A DNA stretch of 64,000 bases. Origin: Struthio camelus (taxonomy: Eukaryota > Chordata > Aves > Struthioniformes > Struthionidae). Positions 35,401 through 45,563 of this stretch are shown here, piece after piece; position 1 is the first letter of the stretch; each line of letters opens with the position of its first letter. The position numbers were made by a program, and so were the translations under genes. The notes under the pieces are model-generated. The model was not told the DNA's origin, searched no databases, and was given only the letters and a program-made list of their open reading frames with translations. The stretch lies in NCBI RefSeq assembly GCF_040807025.1, contig NC_090954.1, positions 18,852,501 through 18,916,500 on the forward strand, in the 5' to 3' direction.

Positions 35401-38400
35401 AATTGTCTGACTAGTGCATACGTGATTTTTCCCCCTTACACCCCTCCCCAGTAAGGAAACGGAAACCTTGAGAAACGAACTATCCTTGCAGAGGATGAAA
35501 GCTTTGTATGAGAGCCAAAGGGTTCTGGAAGTTGAAAGGAAACTCTTCACAAATGAGAGGCATTTGCAAGCTTGTCAGAGTGAGAATATGAACTTGCGAG
35601 TTATGCTGGATGAGCTAAAAATGAAGTATGAACCTGAAGGTAAATATTTCTTCTCTTTATGGAAGAAAGAATATATCTGCTCTTCTCAACCTCCCTGTTG
35701 AATGTCATTCATATCATGAAGACATTTGGTTAGTTCCAGGTATGAACTAATGTTTAAGTGGCTAGCTTTTGTATAATAATCCAAAAACTGATGAACTGAA
35801 GAAATAAAAACTTACATTACTCAAGGACCTTACTTCAATGTGTACGCTAACAGTAATTAGACTAAAGAGTAAAAAATGGCGTTCTGAGGCTTTAGAAAAA
35901 ATAGATAGGTGTAGTGAAGTGGATGGGAACAACTCTTCAGGAGGTACTTTTTGTAATGGTAACAGTATCCACATCAATGAGAAATACTGACTTTTCTGTA
36001 TATGGACTGGTGATGTGAGCTTTGTAATAAATACTAAAGGAAAAACTGACTAGGCTACCTTAATGTGAACTAAATTTTGACAACAGTGACCCACCTGAAA
36101 AACAGCTGACACCTGTGTATCTGTACACACAAAGGAGTTGTGGGGGAAGATGAATGGAGAAATAGATGAGTGCATTGGTTTTGGTACTTGTCCAAACCCA
36201 AAGGATTTACTAAAGGCTTCTTTTAAAATTTTAATGGTTGGAAGCTCATCTCAGCAGCCTCTAAAGTGGAAATAAAATAACTGAGAGTATATTCATGTTG
36301 TTCAGAACATGTACTTAAAAGTCTTGGTAAAACTTAAGGTAAAGGTGATGGGGAGGAGGAGTCCTTTTTCTTTTTGTTCTTTTTGTTTTTTTCCTTCTTT
36401 TTTCTGCCAACTTCTGTTGGTGTGCTTAGCTGCTGATAATGGACTGAAAATTGAAGAATGGGCATTCTTTAAGGGATATGCATTGGATATTAAGAACTGT
36501 TCCAAGATCTTTGGCAGTGTGAAATCTGTTCTTTATCAGCTTTAGTAGCTCATATGAACATGTTGGTGAACAACAGAATAACTCTAGTTTCGTTTGTGTA
36601 CAAACAGTATATTCCTTTTTTTTTAATTTATTTTCTTCTCTCCTTAGAGTTTCTTAAAGTTACTAAAGCTAAAAAGAAGAGGGAGAAGATTCCAGTGGAC
36701 CCTACCTGTGAATACGTGGACAGCAAAAATACTTTAGCAAAAGAAACCGCTCTCGCTCAATTGTCAAGTAAGGAAGAAACAAAGATGAGTTCCAAGAACT
36801 TAGAGCAAAGTGACGCCTCTCCAAAAAAACATGTCCTTGAAGCACCACCAATAAATATAGCTCTTCAAGCGATGCACAAAGTAGTGGGAACTGAGAAAGA
36901 AAGAAAGAGAGTTAAAATCAGAGATGAGCATCATGACACCTGTACTTCACATGACAGAAATGGAAATAATTCTTTGACTTCGGCTGCCCCCAGGTCAGTG
37001 TCAGCTTCTGTGTATGTTCAAGGCAATCAGCAAAGACCTGCATCTCTTTTCTTTCGCTGCATGAACTATGCTATCCAACTCTTTATCTATTTCCTAAGTG
37101 TTGCATGCAGTGTAATTCCTCAGCTCCATCTGCCTACATTCAGCCTCTCAAAACCTTTTAGAAAGACTAAAATGATGGCTAATGAAAAGGACTCTTAAAG
37201 CTGTGTAATAGAATCTTTGAAATAATAATGTTGACATAATCGCTTTAAAATGTTTAAGGTATGCAGATAGCGTGATAGTTCACTCAGTTTGTTCTTGCTT
37301 CAAAAACAGGACTGTTTCCTTGGTCCATTCAAAGCTGCCGCACAACTGGGTTGCATATCCAAGTAACATGAATAGGTATCATGCTTCAGTTTCATACCTA
37401 ATTCTAGCTCCTGCCAGCTTTCAAAGTTTAGCCTCAAGCCTAAAAAAAACTTAAATTTAAATAGTTCTTAATCTAAATTGAGTTAACAGAACTTGCATTT
37501 TATAAAATAACATTGAATTATGCTGTTAATTCATCTATGTTGACAGACAATTGACTTTCGTAATCTGGACGCATCATAATTTCTGAAGCTTAATTCTTAA
37601 ATCAAGATCAAACTTTTCCCCTGGACTGAAAACTTAAGTCATTTTTTTGATAGATGGTAAAGTAACTTAGCATAGTAATTAGTTCTAACTTTTTTGGCTC
37701 GGTAAGAGGAATGATGCTTTTTTCCTGCTGGTGCTTTTGTCTTCTGTTCATATGCCTAATCTAAGTAATCTACGTTTTATTGGGTTTTTGAAAAAATCTG
37801 GGCTAGTGTTAGGTGGTTTGAGCTTGCAGCCTGCTACTGTCTGCCGCTAAAAACAAGAACACCTTCTCTTCCTTCCCATCCTTCCTCCTAGCTTTCTTTA
37901 GTGTCTAAGTTGTGATTCTGCATGCATCTGGTATCTGAGCACGTAATTATTTTAAACCATCCTTCAGGGAGGTAAGAATAGTTTGTTTGGCAAAAGTACA
38001 ATGATGTTTTTAAACTTTTTCTAGTTTCACGAACCCTCCCCCGTTTGCATCATTCTTTGACTCTTCTGCTTTAGCTGTAACACTATGTTGATTTGAGGGT
38101 GGGGGAGGAGAGACTAGAATAGTTTAGGAAGCTGTAGTGCCTTAAAACCTAAACAGTCCTGGTTGAGAAAGCTGTATTCCTGTTTGCCTCACAATGAGGT
38201 TTCCATTCTTCCCCTTCAATGAGTATTTTGGCTGGTTGCTTACAGGGAGGGTTACTTAAGGTGTTCACAGCGTCAGCAGCTTTATATTCAACAGATTGCA
38301 TGAAGTATCCAGTGAGGCTGCTGCAGTGTTCCAAAACAAGTAAATTAACAGTTCCTTTAGATGTTAAATCTGTAAGGTTTTTATGAAAACTGTTTTCTAG

Positions 38401-41400
38401 ACATAACTGGTTATGAGATGAACTGAAGAAGCTTCATTAATAGAATCACTGACTAGTGATAGTATCATTCAGTGACATTCTTAAAAATAGTAGTGTAACT
38501 AGAGTTGAAACTTAAATGCTTTGATTAAAAAAAGAAATGTAAATTTCGATATTTGACATTCCAGAGGGCATGTTTGTCCCACAGCAGGCTATGACTTGGA
38601 TTGAAACATAGAAGCAAAGAAAGCTCAAAGATCCCTTAAAGTGGTATGGTAAGATACAGTAGTTTCTGGCTGGGAAAGAATATGGTTATTTGAACAATTT
38701 TTCAGGTCTTGTCAATAATGAATACCTTTCAGGCCTGTTGATTGAATCTGGAATGGCAGCCAACTTCAAAGATGGTAAAATATCTATACACACGGAAACC
38801 TGTACGGTATATCCAAAATTAAGGGCACTCAGAAGTAATTGGATTGATACTTTGACTTTTGGATCAATTGTTTAAGGTTTGTTGGATGCTATTAACAGAC
38901 TTAGTGCAACTGAACAGTACCATCTTCTGAAACGGTCTGGAAAGGGTGTTGTGGAAATAGCAATTTAAATAGCTATATCAAAGCACGCAGAGGCTATTAT
39001 TGAGGAGGAAAGAGCAGGGAGGTCAAAAATGGGTGGTGAAAGTTGACAGGAGAGGTTGGATAGCATGATGATAGCGTTGAGTTCTGATATTCTGTACGCA
39101 TGACGAGACGGATAGCACATAACCTGAGCGTGAAAAATGTAACTTCAGTTTGTCGTATTTCCTCTGGAGAGGAGTGTACAACGTCTGCCAAGAGGGAGTT
39201 GTTGGAAGCAGTTTGTGAACTGAAGAAGCAAACTATCAGAGAGGAGGCGATGACAGGAAGTTATTTCATGAAGCTGATGATTGGAAGCAGAGAATAAGAT
39301 GCAAAAAGAAGACGAAGTAATAGCTCAGAGGGGAGTTCTAATCCTCCACATATATTCCTTTAGGGCATTTGAAATGGCAGTAAGAGCCTATAAAAGGCAA
39401 AACCAGCTAGTAGGTTCTGTTTGTATTTCTGATGGCATCAAGGAACTACTAAATCCCCAGTTGGTGATCTTTTCAAGTTAATGATGAGAACTTCCTTAAC
39501 TCTAACCTGTTATGATTTCTTATCAGATAGGAAGTCACAATGAAATCTGAATATTTGAAAAGTTGGATTCTTAAAGGCTAAAAGAACCTGTGGACTGTTC
39601 TCTTTTTGGGTGTGGATAAACCCTACATAGTAATATAGCTAAATGCAAAGGCACAAAAGATACAGGCCAGTTGAGCAGGATTGTGGACTTTAAAATGGAA
39701 GGTTCTGAGGAGAATAAACCACTGGCATTTGCATGGTGGATAATTGTGAGTGATCTATTTTGTGCTCAACTACAGTGTGAGGCTACAGCTGAAAAGGCGA
39801 ATGTGGTCATTGGGTGTTATTTTTGGCACTTGAGTGGTTTACTTGTGCAATAATTTCTCTAGTTCTGTTATTGCTAGTCCATGAAAGGTGGCAGTGAACA
39901 GAAGAGCTGTAAGTAACTGAATAAATTATAAACTTCATTCCTACCAAACGGTGCAGAAAGCTTTGTTTTTCTGGATTAGGATATGATGGAAAAATGGTAA
40001 GAGGTGGTCAGTATGTACTTCTATGGATGATAAATTTCTTTGCTTGATGAAGAGTCTTGCTTAATATAATTTAACAAAGGAAAGCTAAATAACTTCTGAC
40101 TAACAATTAGTGGATGTACATCTATGTGCAGTGAGTACGTGTATATTTACAAATGCTTAAAGTAAAAGAAGTTTGGAATATGTTATCAGGTTATGGTAGA
40201 TTTGTAATCATTGAAAATACAGTTGAGACTATTTAAATATTTAATTTTTTAAACTTCCTGCTGGTGTAATATAAGCAATACAAAGGTTATAGAATAGTGA
40301 TATCTTCTGTTAGGCCAATTGGTCTATGAAAAGATATGCTTCTGCATTGAAATGCTGTTCTTTGCTTCTGAAACTGAAAGAGTAAGTTTCAGCTCTCCCT
40401 GCCCAGCTTAGTTTGCATTTATGTTTGAAGTTGTTTTCTTCAGTTTGATCTAAAGAAGCAATCACGTGCCCAAAGTTTATCTGCTCTGTTAGATTGGCTA
40501 GTGAAGTCAGATAACATATACATCATCTACCTTTTTTGGACTTCTTTCAAACAAGAACTCTTTTACAGAATGCCTGTGGCCATTTGACTGAGCAGGAAAT
40601 CTAGATAACTAATACTGTTTGGTGTCTTAGGCATGGCTTTTGTTTTCAGGAAGTAAAGCCCCATCTTGATGAGACTAGTCAATCTTTCTGAATGAGTAGA
40701 AAGAACTGCTGTTATGCCTTCTTTATCAAGACCACAAAGTTGAAACTTGGTAGAATCATATCATAGTTCCACAAACATTTGAGTGGAAATGTTTGTTTAA
40801 ATAGCCTCTGTTGTTGATTCTGGCCCATCAATTTCCCTCTGAGTGCTTTATGGACTGTGCCAATGCTGTAGGGGACATTACGTGAACTGGCTTTGTTTGG
40901 AGACTTACCAGGGTTTCAAAACTACCTGTGGCTTTTTTTAAACCTGGATTAGTGCCTTGCCTCTGTGCAGCCATGCAACAAAACAGAGTTGTTTTGGTAA
41001 CAGTAATGAGGTACACTTAGAGGACAAGAGGGGAAAACGAGCAGAAAACAGGGGTATTGGCTTCTGAGGGGAAACAGGGCTGTCAAGAGAAGTTTATGAA
41101 GTGACTTCATGATTTTTTTTTTCTTGGTCAACAGTAGATTCACTTTGAAATTAAGACTACCTCTTCAGGGATAGCTGTCCTTCATGCGGTGGGTTTTTGA
41201 GAACATGTGCACCTTAACTTGCAACAAACTTTGAATTTATCAGCCCTTATTCACTTGGCTTGTGATTTTTATTTATTTATTTTTAATGAATCCAAAGTTG
41301 TTACGTTTGCAGTTAGTTTCTTATGGTATAAAATAGTCTCAAAAATTCTGAAGCTTCCTTATGGAAAAAAGGGTTGCCAAAGTTGAGTGAAAGAACCAAA

Positions 41401-44400
41401 CTGTACAATAAAATTGAAAAATACAGAAATGTTTTCATGCAATCTGTCAAGAATTTCTAGGTTAAATTCCAAAATGAAAAATTCAAATGATGTTGAATGA
41501 GTGGTCAGCAAGGCAGTCCATATTAGAGCTGTAGGGCAGCATAAGCTGAGTAATGTTACTTTTTAATAATATTGCTTACTGAGGAACAAATGGCAGTTTA
41601 GCATCTTACAAGTAAACTGGGATTAGGATAGTAACGTTCAGCTAGTTTATACTCTGATGCAAGTTTCAAAGAACTTACTTGCTCTATATTTTTCAGACAA
41701 AACTTATTTAAATACAGCGTTTCTTGGGTCAGAACCTTTATTTATTTATTTTTAGAGAAATATCAAGAGTGCTCAGTTGGTTTGTGGAGGCTGTAGGTAT
41801 TCTCTACTGTGACAGACTGTCACTAGAGTGCTCAAAAGATGTGATAATGTGAAATGTTACTAACGGAAGGCTGTTAGGAAAAAAGAGGAAAGTGGCTGAC
41901 TTTCAACTCTAAGACTTTATTTCATAACAAAATGTTTAGCTGTTCTCTTTGATAGAGCCTGTTAACTGAACTTGCTGTAATTCATCCCGTTTATTATATG
42001 TAGCAACCTGTGGACGTTATCTATTACACATTAGTGAAACATGTATTTTTTCAAAAATTTGATTCAGCATGGTAATGAAAGTATGGTTCAACCACTTGCA
42101 GGCAGCAGAACAGCCAGCGTTGGAACCATTTGCAGACCAACTCTAAGATGCTAAGAATGAAAAGTCTGGAGCTTGGCATGCATTGCTGGCATTCATTTGC
42201 TTCAACTGTAGACAGAAGCCTTATCTTTGCTACCTTAAAGCTCAGAGGTTGTTTGCGTCTTCAGGGATTTCTGAATATCCCAGTATATGTTACCTTAAAC
42301 TAAGGTTTTTGTAAGTGGAAGCAAACCATGCCAGTGTATTGTTGATCCAGATAACAGATGTAACCAACCTAAAAAGGTGGGGAAGGGAAGCTGATGAATA
42401 TGAAATAGCTCATTCATTGCATTTTCACAAGTCTGTCTCCTAACTTTTTAAGTATTTATTAACATAGTTCTATTCTGAGGAAATTACATTACTGGATGTT
42501 GACTTGTATACACATTTTGCTGTGCATCAGTAGTCAATAAGATAAATTTTTTCTTTCCTGTTGAAATAATAACAACTAATTCTAATAGCTGTTGCCTTTC
42601 ATTTTATAAAAGTGTGGTGTTTTTGACATGAGTTTGTTTTCTAGAGGTAGCACACTTCTCATTAACACAGCATTGACTGCATTAACACCTATGACTGCAA
42701 AATGGCAGTATTTTGAATAAACCAGTTATGCTGTTTTGGAACTTGTTTAAACGTAATTAGATTTCATTTGGCCTTTTGATTTGTGTTTGAGGTTTTGCTT
42801 TTTCTGTTTTTTGACTTTGTAGGGACTTCTTGCTGGAAATATTAACCCCTAACCTAATGTTTAGGGGGAGGAGGGGGTGTGCTTGTTTAAGGTAGAAGAA
42901 AGGCAGGACAAAGGAAAAGAACTTAATATGGAAACGGATGCTTAAGCACAAGCTCTCTTTTCCTAGTTATAGCTGTAATGGAAGTTGTAGATTAAAAACT
43001 TATGAGAAGATTAGTCAGAACGTCCTTTTTTCCCTTCTTCCCTAAATTGGTGGTTGTTCTTGTCATCATGTAATTGTTTGACTACTTAGAAGCTGCAGCA
43101 CACCTAAAATGGGGTGACAGCTGACCAGAAAGCAAAAGAGAAAATTGTTAGCCATCAAAATGGCAGGGGTTTAGGAACAGAAGAGATACTTGGGTAAGCA
43201 TGTCTTAATGGGGCGATGGACTTCTCACAAAGTGAGAGTAGAGCAAACATTGCTCACCTAGGGAGAAATGCACAGTTCTTCAATCTACTGAGACAGTGCT
43301 TGCAGGAAAAAAGTATGTAGAGAAAAGGTATGCTGCATACTTAAAATGGATAAGAAGGCTTTATTTGGTATATTTGTGTCTAAAGATAGACTTGGGAGTG
43401 AGAATTGGGAGGGTGGGAAGCATCTGTAGCAAGGTTTCCTAAAACTTGTCATTGTTACAGCTCCTTTCACAGTACTCATCTTCTGCCATATGTCCAGAAT
43501 ATTACAGTTAATTTAATCTAACAATTTCAACAGCTGTTCTTGTTTGAAAAAGCACTATTGAAAGCAGCTGTGATTGTTGTAGGTTTATTTATAATCAGTA
43601 GAGATTCTTGAGACCACTAGAAGCCCACACAGTTATTAGGGAATTGCTTTAAAAGATAAGTGACAGTTAGCATATAACTTGCATTGTTATGTAAAGAGAT
43701 GTTTAAGAACTTCATTTGCCATAATCTGTTTTGCTGTGGAAACTATCATGTGTAACAGTTAATTGGTTGTGACTGATTTGGTTGAGTAGATATCACTAGT
43801 TAGCAAATTGTTTTAATGAGTCATGCTCATTAAATAATTCTTAAATAATTTGTACATCTAGTTGAGCTCAGATGTCTAAATCTCGTTTTTAAGTTACCTC
43901 TTCAACAGCAATATAGTAGTTAACGTTGTATTCTTGTTTACATTCATAATCATTAAAACATGACACTGGAAAAATGATGGAACTTAGAGCCTGAAGAAGT
44001 GGGAAGAAACTTACTATGTTTTTAGATGTTCAGAAATTAAGATAAGGGTGGTAGTAACACAGGACCTGGTTAGAAATAGCATATTGCTTTGTTTGGTCCC
44101 CCTTCCACCCCTCGCCATTGTTAATACAAAATGTTCAACTTTATCTCTTTTGTATTGTGTTGCTGGGACCTCTTTTCACTTAAGAGTTGTGCTTTCATGT
44201 GACTTCCTCTTTTACATCCATGGCATCGTAGGTGTTTTTTCTTTTTAAAGGCTAATAACAACCAGTTATCACTGCAGCAGATAAGCCTTTAAACAAAAAT
44301 ACTTTAAAAGTGGTGAAATGTAGGGGAGAGTGATAAAAATAAATGCTTTACTTTGGTCTCATTTTATTCTTAAAAGATACTTGCTTCATCTTCATGTATG

Positions 44401-44657
44401 GCTGAACCCTGTATTCTAGTTGGCTTGTTGATTTTGCTTAAAGCTTTGTTTTAGCACTGGTTTTTATTAACTAAATATATATTTAGAATGGTTGCTTTGC
44501 CTGTAGGTTAACAGCTGAATCCAGATCTGAAACTACAGAAAATGAAGAGAAGAAGGAAAATGTAATCACAACTGAGAAGAAAGCACAAAAGAAAAAATAT
44601 ACTACATTATATGTATCTTCTAAGCCAACTCCTGAAACACAGTGTGCTCAGCAATAA
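23275..44657 (+). CDS. SPDL1: SPDL1 (Spindly), kinetochore dynein-dynactin adaptor; 11 coding exons, 608 aa
   Basis: Spindly is recruited to kinetochores by the ROD-Zwilch-ZW10 complex and joins it to dynein-dynactin. It supports corona expansion, chromosome alignment and checkpoint stripping. The exons 23275-23433, 25569-25745, 26335-26529, 26829-26978, 27640-27738, 28632-28742, 31146-31286, 34210-34319, 35452-35639, 36648-36993 and 44507-44657 join without frame breaks to 608 codons plus stop; human Spindly is 605 aa. Nearly all of residues 1-443 is charged heptad coiled coil. Residues 22-33 (KAAQYGLHLLES) are the CC1 box for the dynein light intermediate chain, with alanines 23 and 24 kept. 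GNSLFAEVEDRR at about 254-265 is the Spindly motif for the dynactin pointed end, with phenylalanine 258 kept. Residues 444-559 are a basic, poorly conserved tail. The protein ends LYVSSKPTPETQCAQQ, a CaaX farnesylation box with cysteine 605. The ATG has G at -3 and +4. All signs are of an intact gene. Confidence 0.97.
24864..24887. repeat. A24 homopolymer
   Basis: 24 consecutive adenines. No retrotransposed body was recognised immediately 5' of it, so I call it a simple repeat and not a poly(A) tail. Confidence 0.9.
24947..24979 (+). repeat. G-rich tract, potential G-quadruplex
   Basis: Four guanine tracts (4, 7, 5 and 4 G) are separated by loops of 4, 1 and 8 bases on the transcribed-sense strand. 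This satisfies the usual quadruplex pattern. Confidence 0.7.
25569..25745 (+). CDS. SPDL1: SPDL1 coding exon, residues 54-112
   Basis: Acceptor ttttccag|AAA and donor AAG|gtttgg; both borders are phase 0. The exon gives 59 codons, the same as the matching human segment, in heptad coiled coil (KFEQEKYSLQ through DLKNK). It shows no stop or indel. Confidence 0.95.
26335..26529 (+). CDS. SPDL1: SPDL1 coding exon, residues 113-177
   Basis: Acceptor gtctttaag|TTG, with a rather poor pyrimidine tract, and donor AAG|gtgtgt; phase 0 on both sides. The 65 codons continue the coiled coil and contain the strongly conserved SEELHMMSERVHETMSSEM block. Confidence 0.95.
26829..26978 (+). CDS. SPDL1: SPDL1 coding exon, residues 178-227
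   Basis: Acceptor tgtgattag|GCC and donor GAG|gtattc; phase 0. The 50 codons hold ELQYNKEQLEL and the highly charged GEKEEREKE run that closes coiled coil 1 before the Spindly motif. Confidence 0.95.
27640..27738 (+). CDS. SPDL1: SPDL1 coding exon, residues 228-260, first half of Spindly motif
   Basis: Acceptor tgaatctag|AAA and donor GAG|gtacga; phase 0. It encodes 33 residues ending GNSLFAE. Phenylalanine 258, required in human Spindly for dynactin pointed-end binding, sits at the identical residue number. The motif is split by the intron, as its second half (VEDRR) opens the next exon. Confidence 0.96.
28632..28742 (+). CDS. SPDL1: SPDL1 coding exon, residues 261-297
   Basis: Acceptor ttctgtag|GTG and donor AAG|gtatga; phase 0. 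It starts with VEDRR, completing the Spindly motif, and opens the second coiled coil. Confidence 0.96.
28743..31145 (+). other. SPDL1: SPDL1 intron between residues 297 and 298
   Basis: T-rich intron with no recognised gene. It contains a perfect 29-bp tandem duplication near 30.3 kb. Confidence 0.75.
30291..30348. repeat. Perfect 29-bp tandem duplication
   Basis: Copies at 30291-30319 and 30320-30348 are identical, and the first five bases of a third copy follow. The identity suggests a recent slippage or duplication event. Confidence 0.92.
31146..31286 (+). CDS. SPDL1: SPDL1 coding exon, residues 298-344
   Basis: Acceptor tttttttcag|TTG and donor AAG|gtttgt; phase 0. The 47 codons of coiled coil 2 contain the conserved MATLLQMKGSQAEFEQ block. 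Confidence 0.96.
31287..34209 (+). other. SPDL1: SPDL1 intron between residues 344 and 345
   Basis: No gene recognised. It holds a short direct repeat (aagcaatcaagac at 32161-32173 and 32183-32195) followed by a partial inverted copy, and a C10 run near 33391. Confidence 0.7.
34210..34319 (+). CDS. SPDL1: SPDL1 coding exon, residues 345-380 plus two bases
   Basis: Acceptor attccatcag|ATC and donor AAA|gtaagt; it ends after two bases of codon 381. It holds a serine- and glycine-rich hinge (ESRASTSSRGG) that breaks the coiled coil and differs from mammals, then the conserved YYADLLQMKLDN. Confidence 0.94.
34713..34750. repeat. 19-bp tandem duplication
   Basis: Copies at 34713-34731 and 34732-34750 are identical (aaaatctagtaacacctga). 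This is intronic. Confidence 0.9.
35452..35639 (+). CDS. SPDL1: SPDL1 coding exon, residues 381-443
   Basis: Acceptor ctccccag|T and donor GAAG|gtaaat. The first base completes asparagine 381 and the last base starts codon 444. It encodes the end of the coiled coil with the well conserved LQRMKALYESQR and LDELKMKYEPE. Confidence 0.95.
36648..36993 (+). CDS. SPDL1: SPDL1 coding exon, residues 444-559, disordered basic tail
   Basis: Acceptor ctccttag|AG and donor CCCAG|gtcagt. This largest coding exon encodes a lysine- and serine-rich, low-complexity tail (KAKKKREKIPVD at its start) that is only weakly like mammals. The frame stays open past the donor to a stop at 37196-37198, adding 67 residues with a hydrophobic stretch. 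The spliced form is preferred because it restores the conserved SSKPTPETQC end. Confidence 0.92.
36994..44506 (+). other. SPDL1: SPDL1 last intron (7.5 kb) with possible alternative 3' end
   Basis: The largest SPDL1 intron. Its first 205 bases keep the reading frame of the preceding exon open to TAA at 37196-37198. A block at 38690-39853 has several short + strand open frames (60-66 codons) in a stretch less T-rich than the rest. None of their translations was recognised, and I treat them as non-coding or decayed. No canonical AATAAA was seen close behind the read-through stop. Confidence 0.6.
44507..44657 (+). CDS. SPDL1: SPDL1 last coding exon, residues 559-608 with CaaX box
   Basis: Acceptor tgcctgtag|G, preceded by TTGCTTTG. 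After completing arginine 559 it encodes LTAES..., then a lysine/glutamate-rich stretch and LYVSSKPTPETQCAQQ, then TAA at 44655-44657. CAQQ (CPQQ in human) is the farnesylation signal needed for kinetochore targeting through RZZ. The stop codon lies inside an AATAAA hexamer at 44653-44658. Confidence 0.95.
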
Positions 44658-44658
44658 A
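44653..44658 (+). terminator. SPDL1: AATAAA overlapping the SPDL1 stop codon
   Basis: The hexamer AATAAA contains the TAA stop (44655-44657). If used it would leave almost no 3' UTR. Use is unproven. Confidence 0.4.
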
Positions 44659-44972
44659 GCTTGTATTTCTAGAAGGAACCTTAGTAATTTGGAGTTTTGC
44701 TTCAGCAAGAATTACTGAGTAAACTTGTGTTGCACAAATATACACAGGTTCCTAACTTAAATGTCTGTCTGCCTTGTTTTGTGAGGAGTATGACCGCACT
44801 TCCAGTGTCTTAACTTCTGAGAGGTCACCTATTAAATTCCCTGGCAATATGACCTGCAGTGTTGCCTTGTCTTCCATTTTGGATAAAACTCTGAATACTT
44901 GTTAGGCATTATTTCTGTGATGCATAGTACTATTCTGAATGATAAGAACTTGCTGTGGAAGTTTTCGTATGT

Positions 44973-44978
44973 AATAAA
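44973..44978 (+). terminator. SPDL1: Poly(A) signal AATAAA, internal to the 3' UTR
   Basis: Canonical hexamer about 315 bases after the stop; a possible proximal cleavage signal. Confidence 0.4.
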
Positions 44979-45197
44979 ATGGGTCCACTCTGAGCAATGC
45001 TGATGCAGAACTAAGTCATATGTAATTGCTCCTGAATTTCTTCCAGTTCCTAACTTCCTACCTTTTTCCCCTAATGTGTAATTGTTCAACTCTCAGACTG
45101 ACTTGATTGTGAAGGTATGTGTGAATTTTTAAGTGCATTTTGTGGGATAGTACTTTTTTTTGAAACTCTAAGTCCTTGTATTTATCCTAGTAATTAA

Positions 45198-45203
45198 AAT
45201 AAA
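45198..45203 (+). terminator. SPDL1: Poly(A) signal AATAAA, internal to the 3' UTR
   Basis: Canonical hexamer followed by a T-rich stretch (gctttctttttatttctttc), a good downstream element. Confidence 0.5.
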
Positions 45204-45332
45204 GCTTTCTTTTTATTTCTTTCTAAAATGACAGTCAATATTGCATTTGATACAAAGCATCATTTTTCTAAAGGTGTCAATTTTTTTGAGTGACAGGTGT
45301 TTTATGGAAAGGATTTTGTGTAAGTACTGCTC

Positions 45333-45338
45333 AATAAA
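45333..45338 (+). terminator. SPDL1: Distal poly(A) signal of SPDL1
   Basis: AATAAA in 'gctcaataaaagc', followed 20-40 bases on by a GT-rich element (catgtgtgtctt). It is the last good signal before the intergenic spacer and the best candidate for the main mRNA end. Confidence 0.65.
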
Positions 45339-45501
45339 AGCTAAATTGTTTGTAATGCACATGTGTGTCTTATTCTTGGGAGCTTTCTGTAATTTTCTGA
45401 TAATATTTACTTAGAATAATTCTGAAGAGTATTCAAGCTAGTTCTACTGACTTTCAGTGTTTCTGTGTGAACTCAAGGTTTTTTCGTTTGTTTTGTTTGT
45501 T

Positions 45502-45563
45502 TTTATACTGTATTTAGTTTATACTAAATACAGTTACAGTTTATTTATACTGTATTTAGTTTA
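45502..45563. repeat. Hairpin-forming inverted repeat with a direct second copy
   Basis: Arms of 12 bp (actgtatttagt at 45507-45518 and its exact complement at 45523-45534) flank a 4-base loop. A 20-bp segment containing the left arm (45502-45521) is repeated exactly at 45544-45563. The structure lies about 150 bp beyond the SPDL1 distal poly(A) signal. Confidence 0.9.

Larger units (their letters stand above)
44658..45360 (+). other. SPDL1: SPDL1 3' UTR
   Basis: Runs from the stop codon to the region after the last strong poly(A) signal at 45333-45338. The end is inferred from the signal and the GT-rich sequence that follows (tgtaatgcacatgtgtgtctt). Shorter forms could end after earlier AATAAA hexamers. 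Confidence 0.75.

Noticed and set aside
39100-39297. 65-codon frame as a nested small gene in SPDL1 intron 11
   Set aside because: No recognisable motif, no poly(A) signal or promoter tied to it, and its length is within chance expectation.
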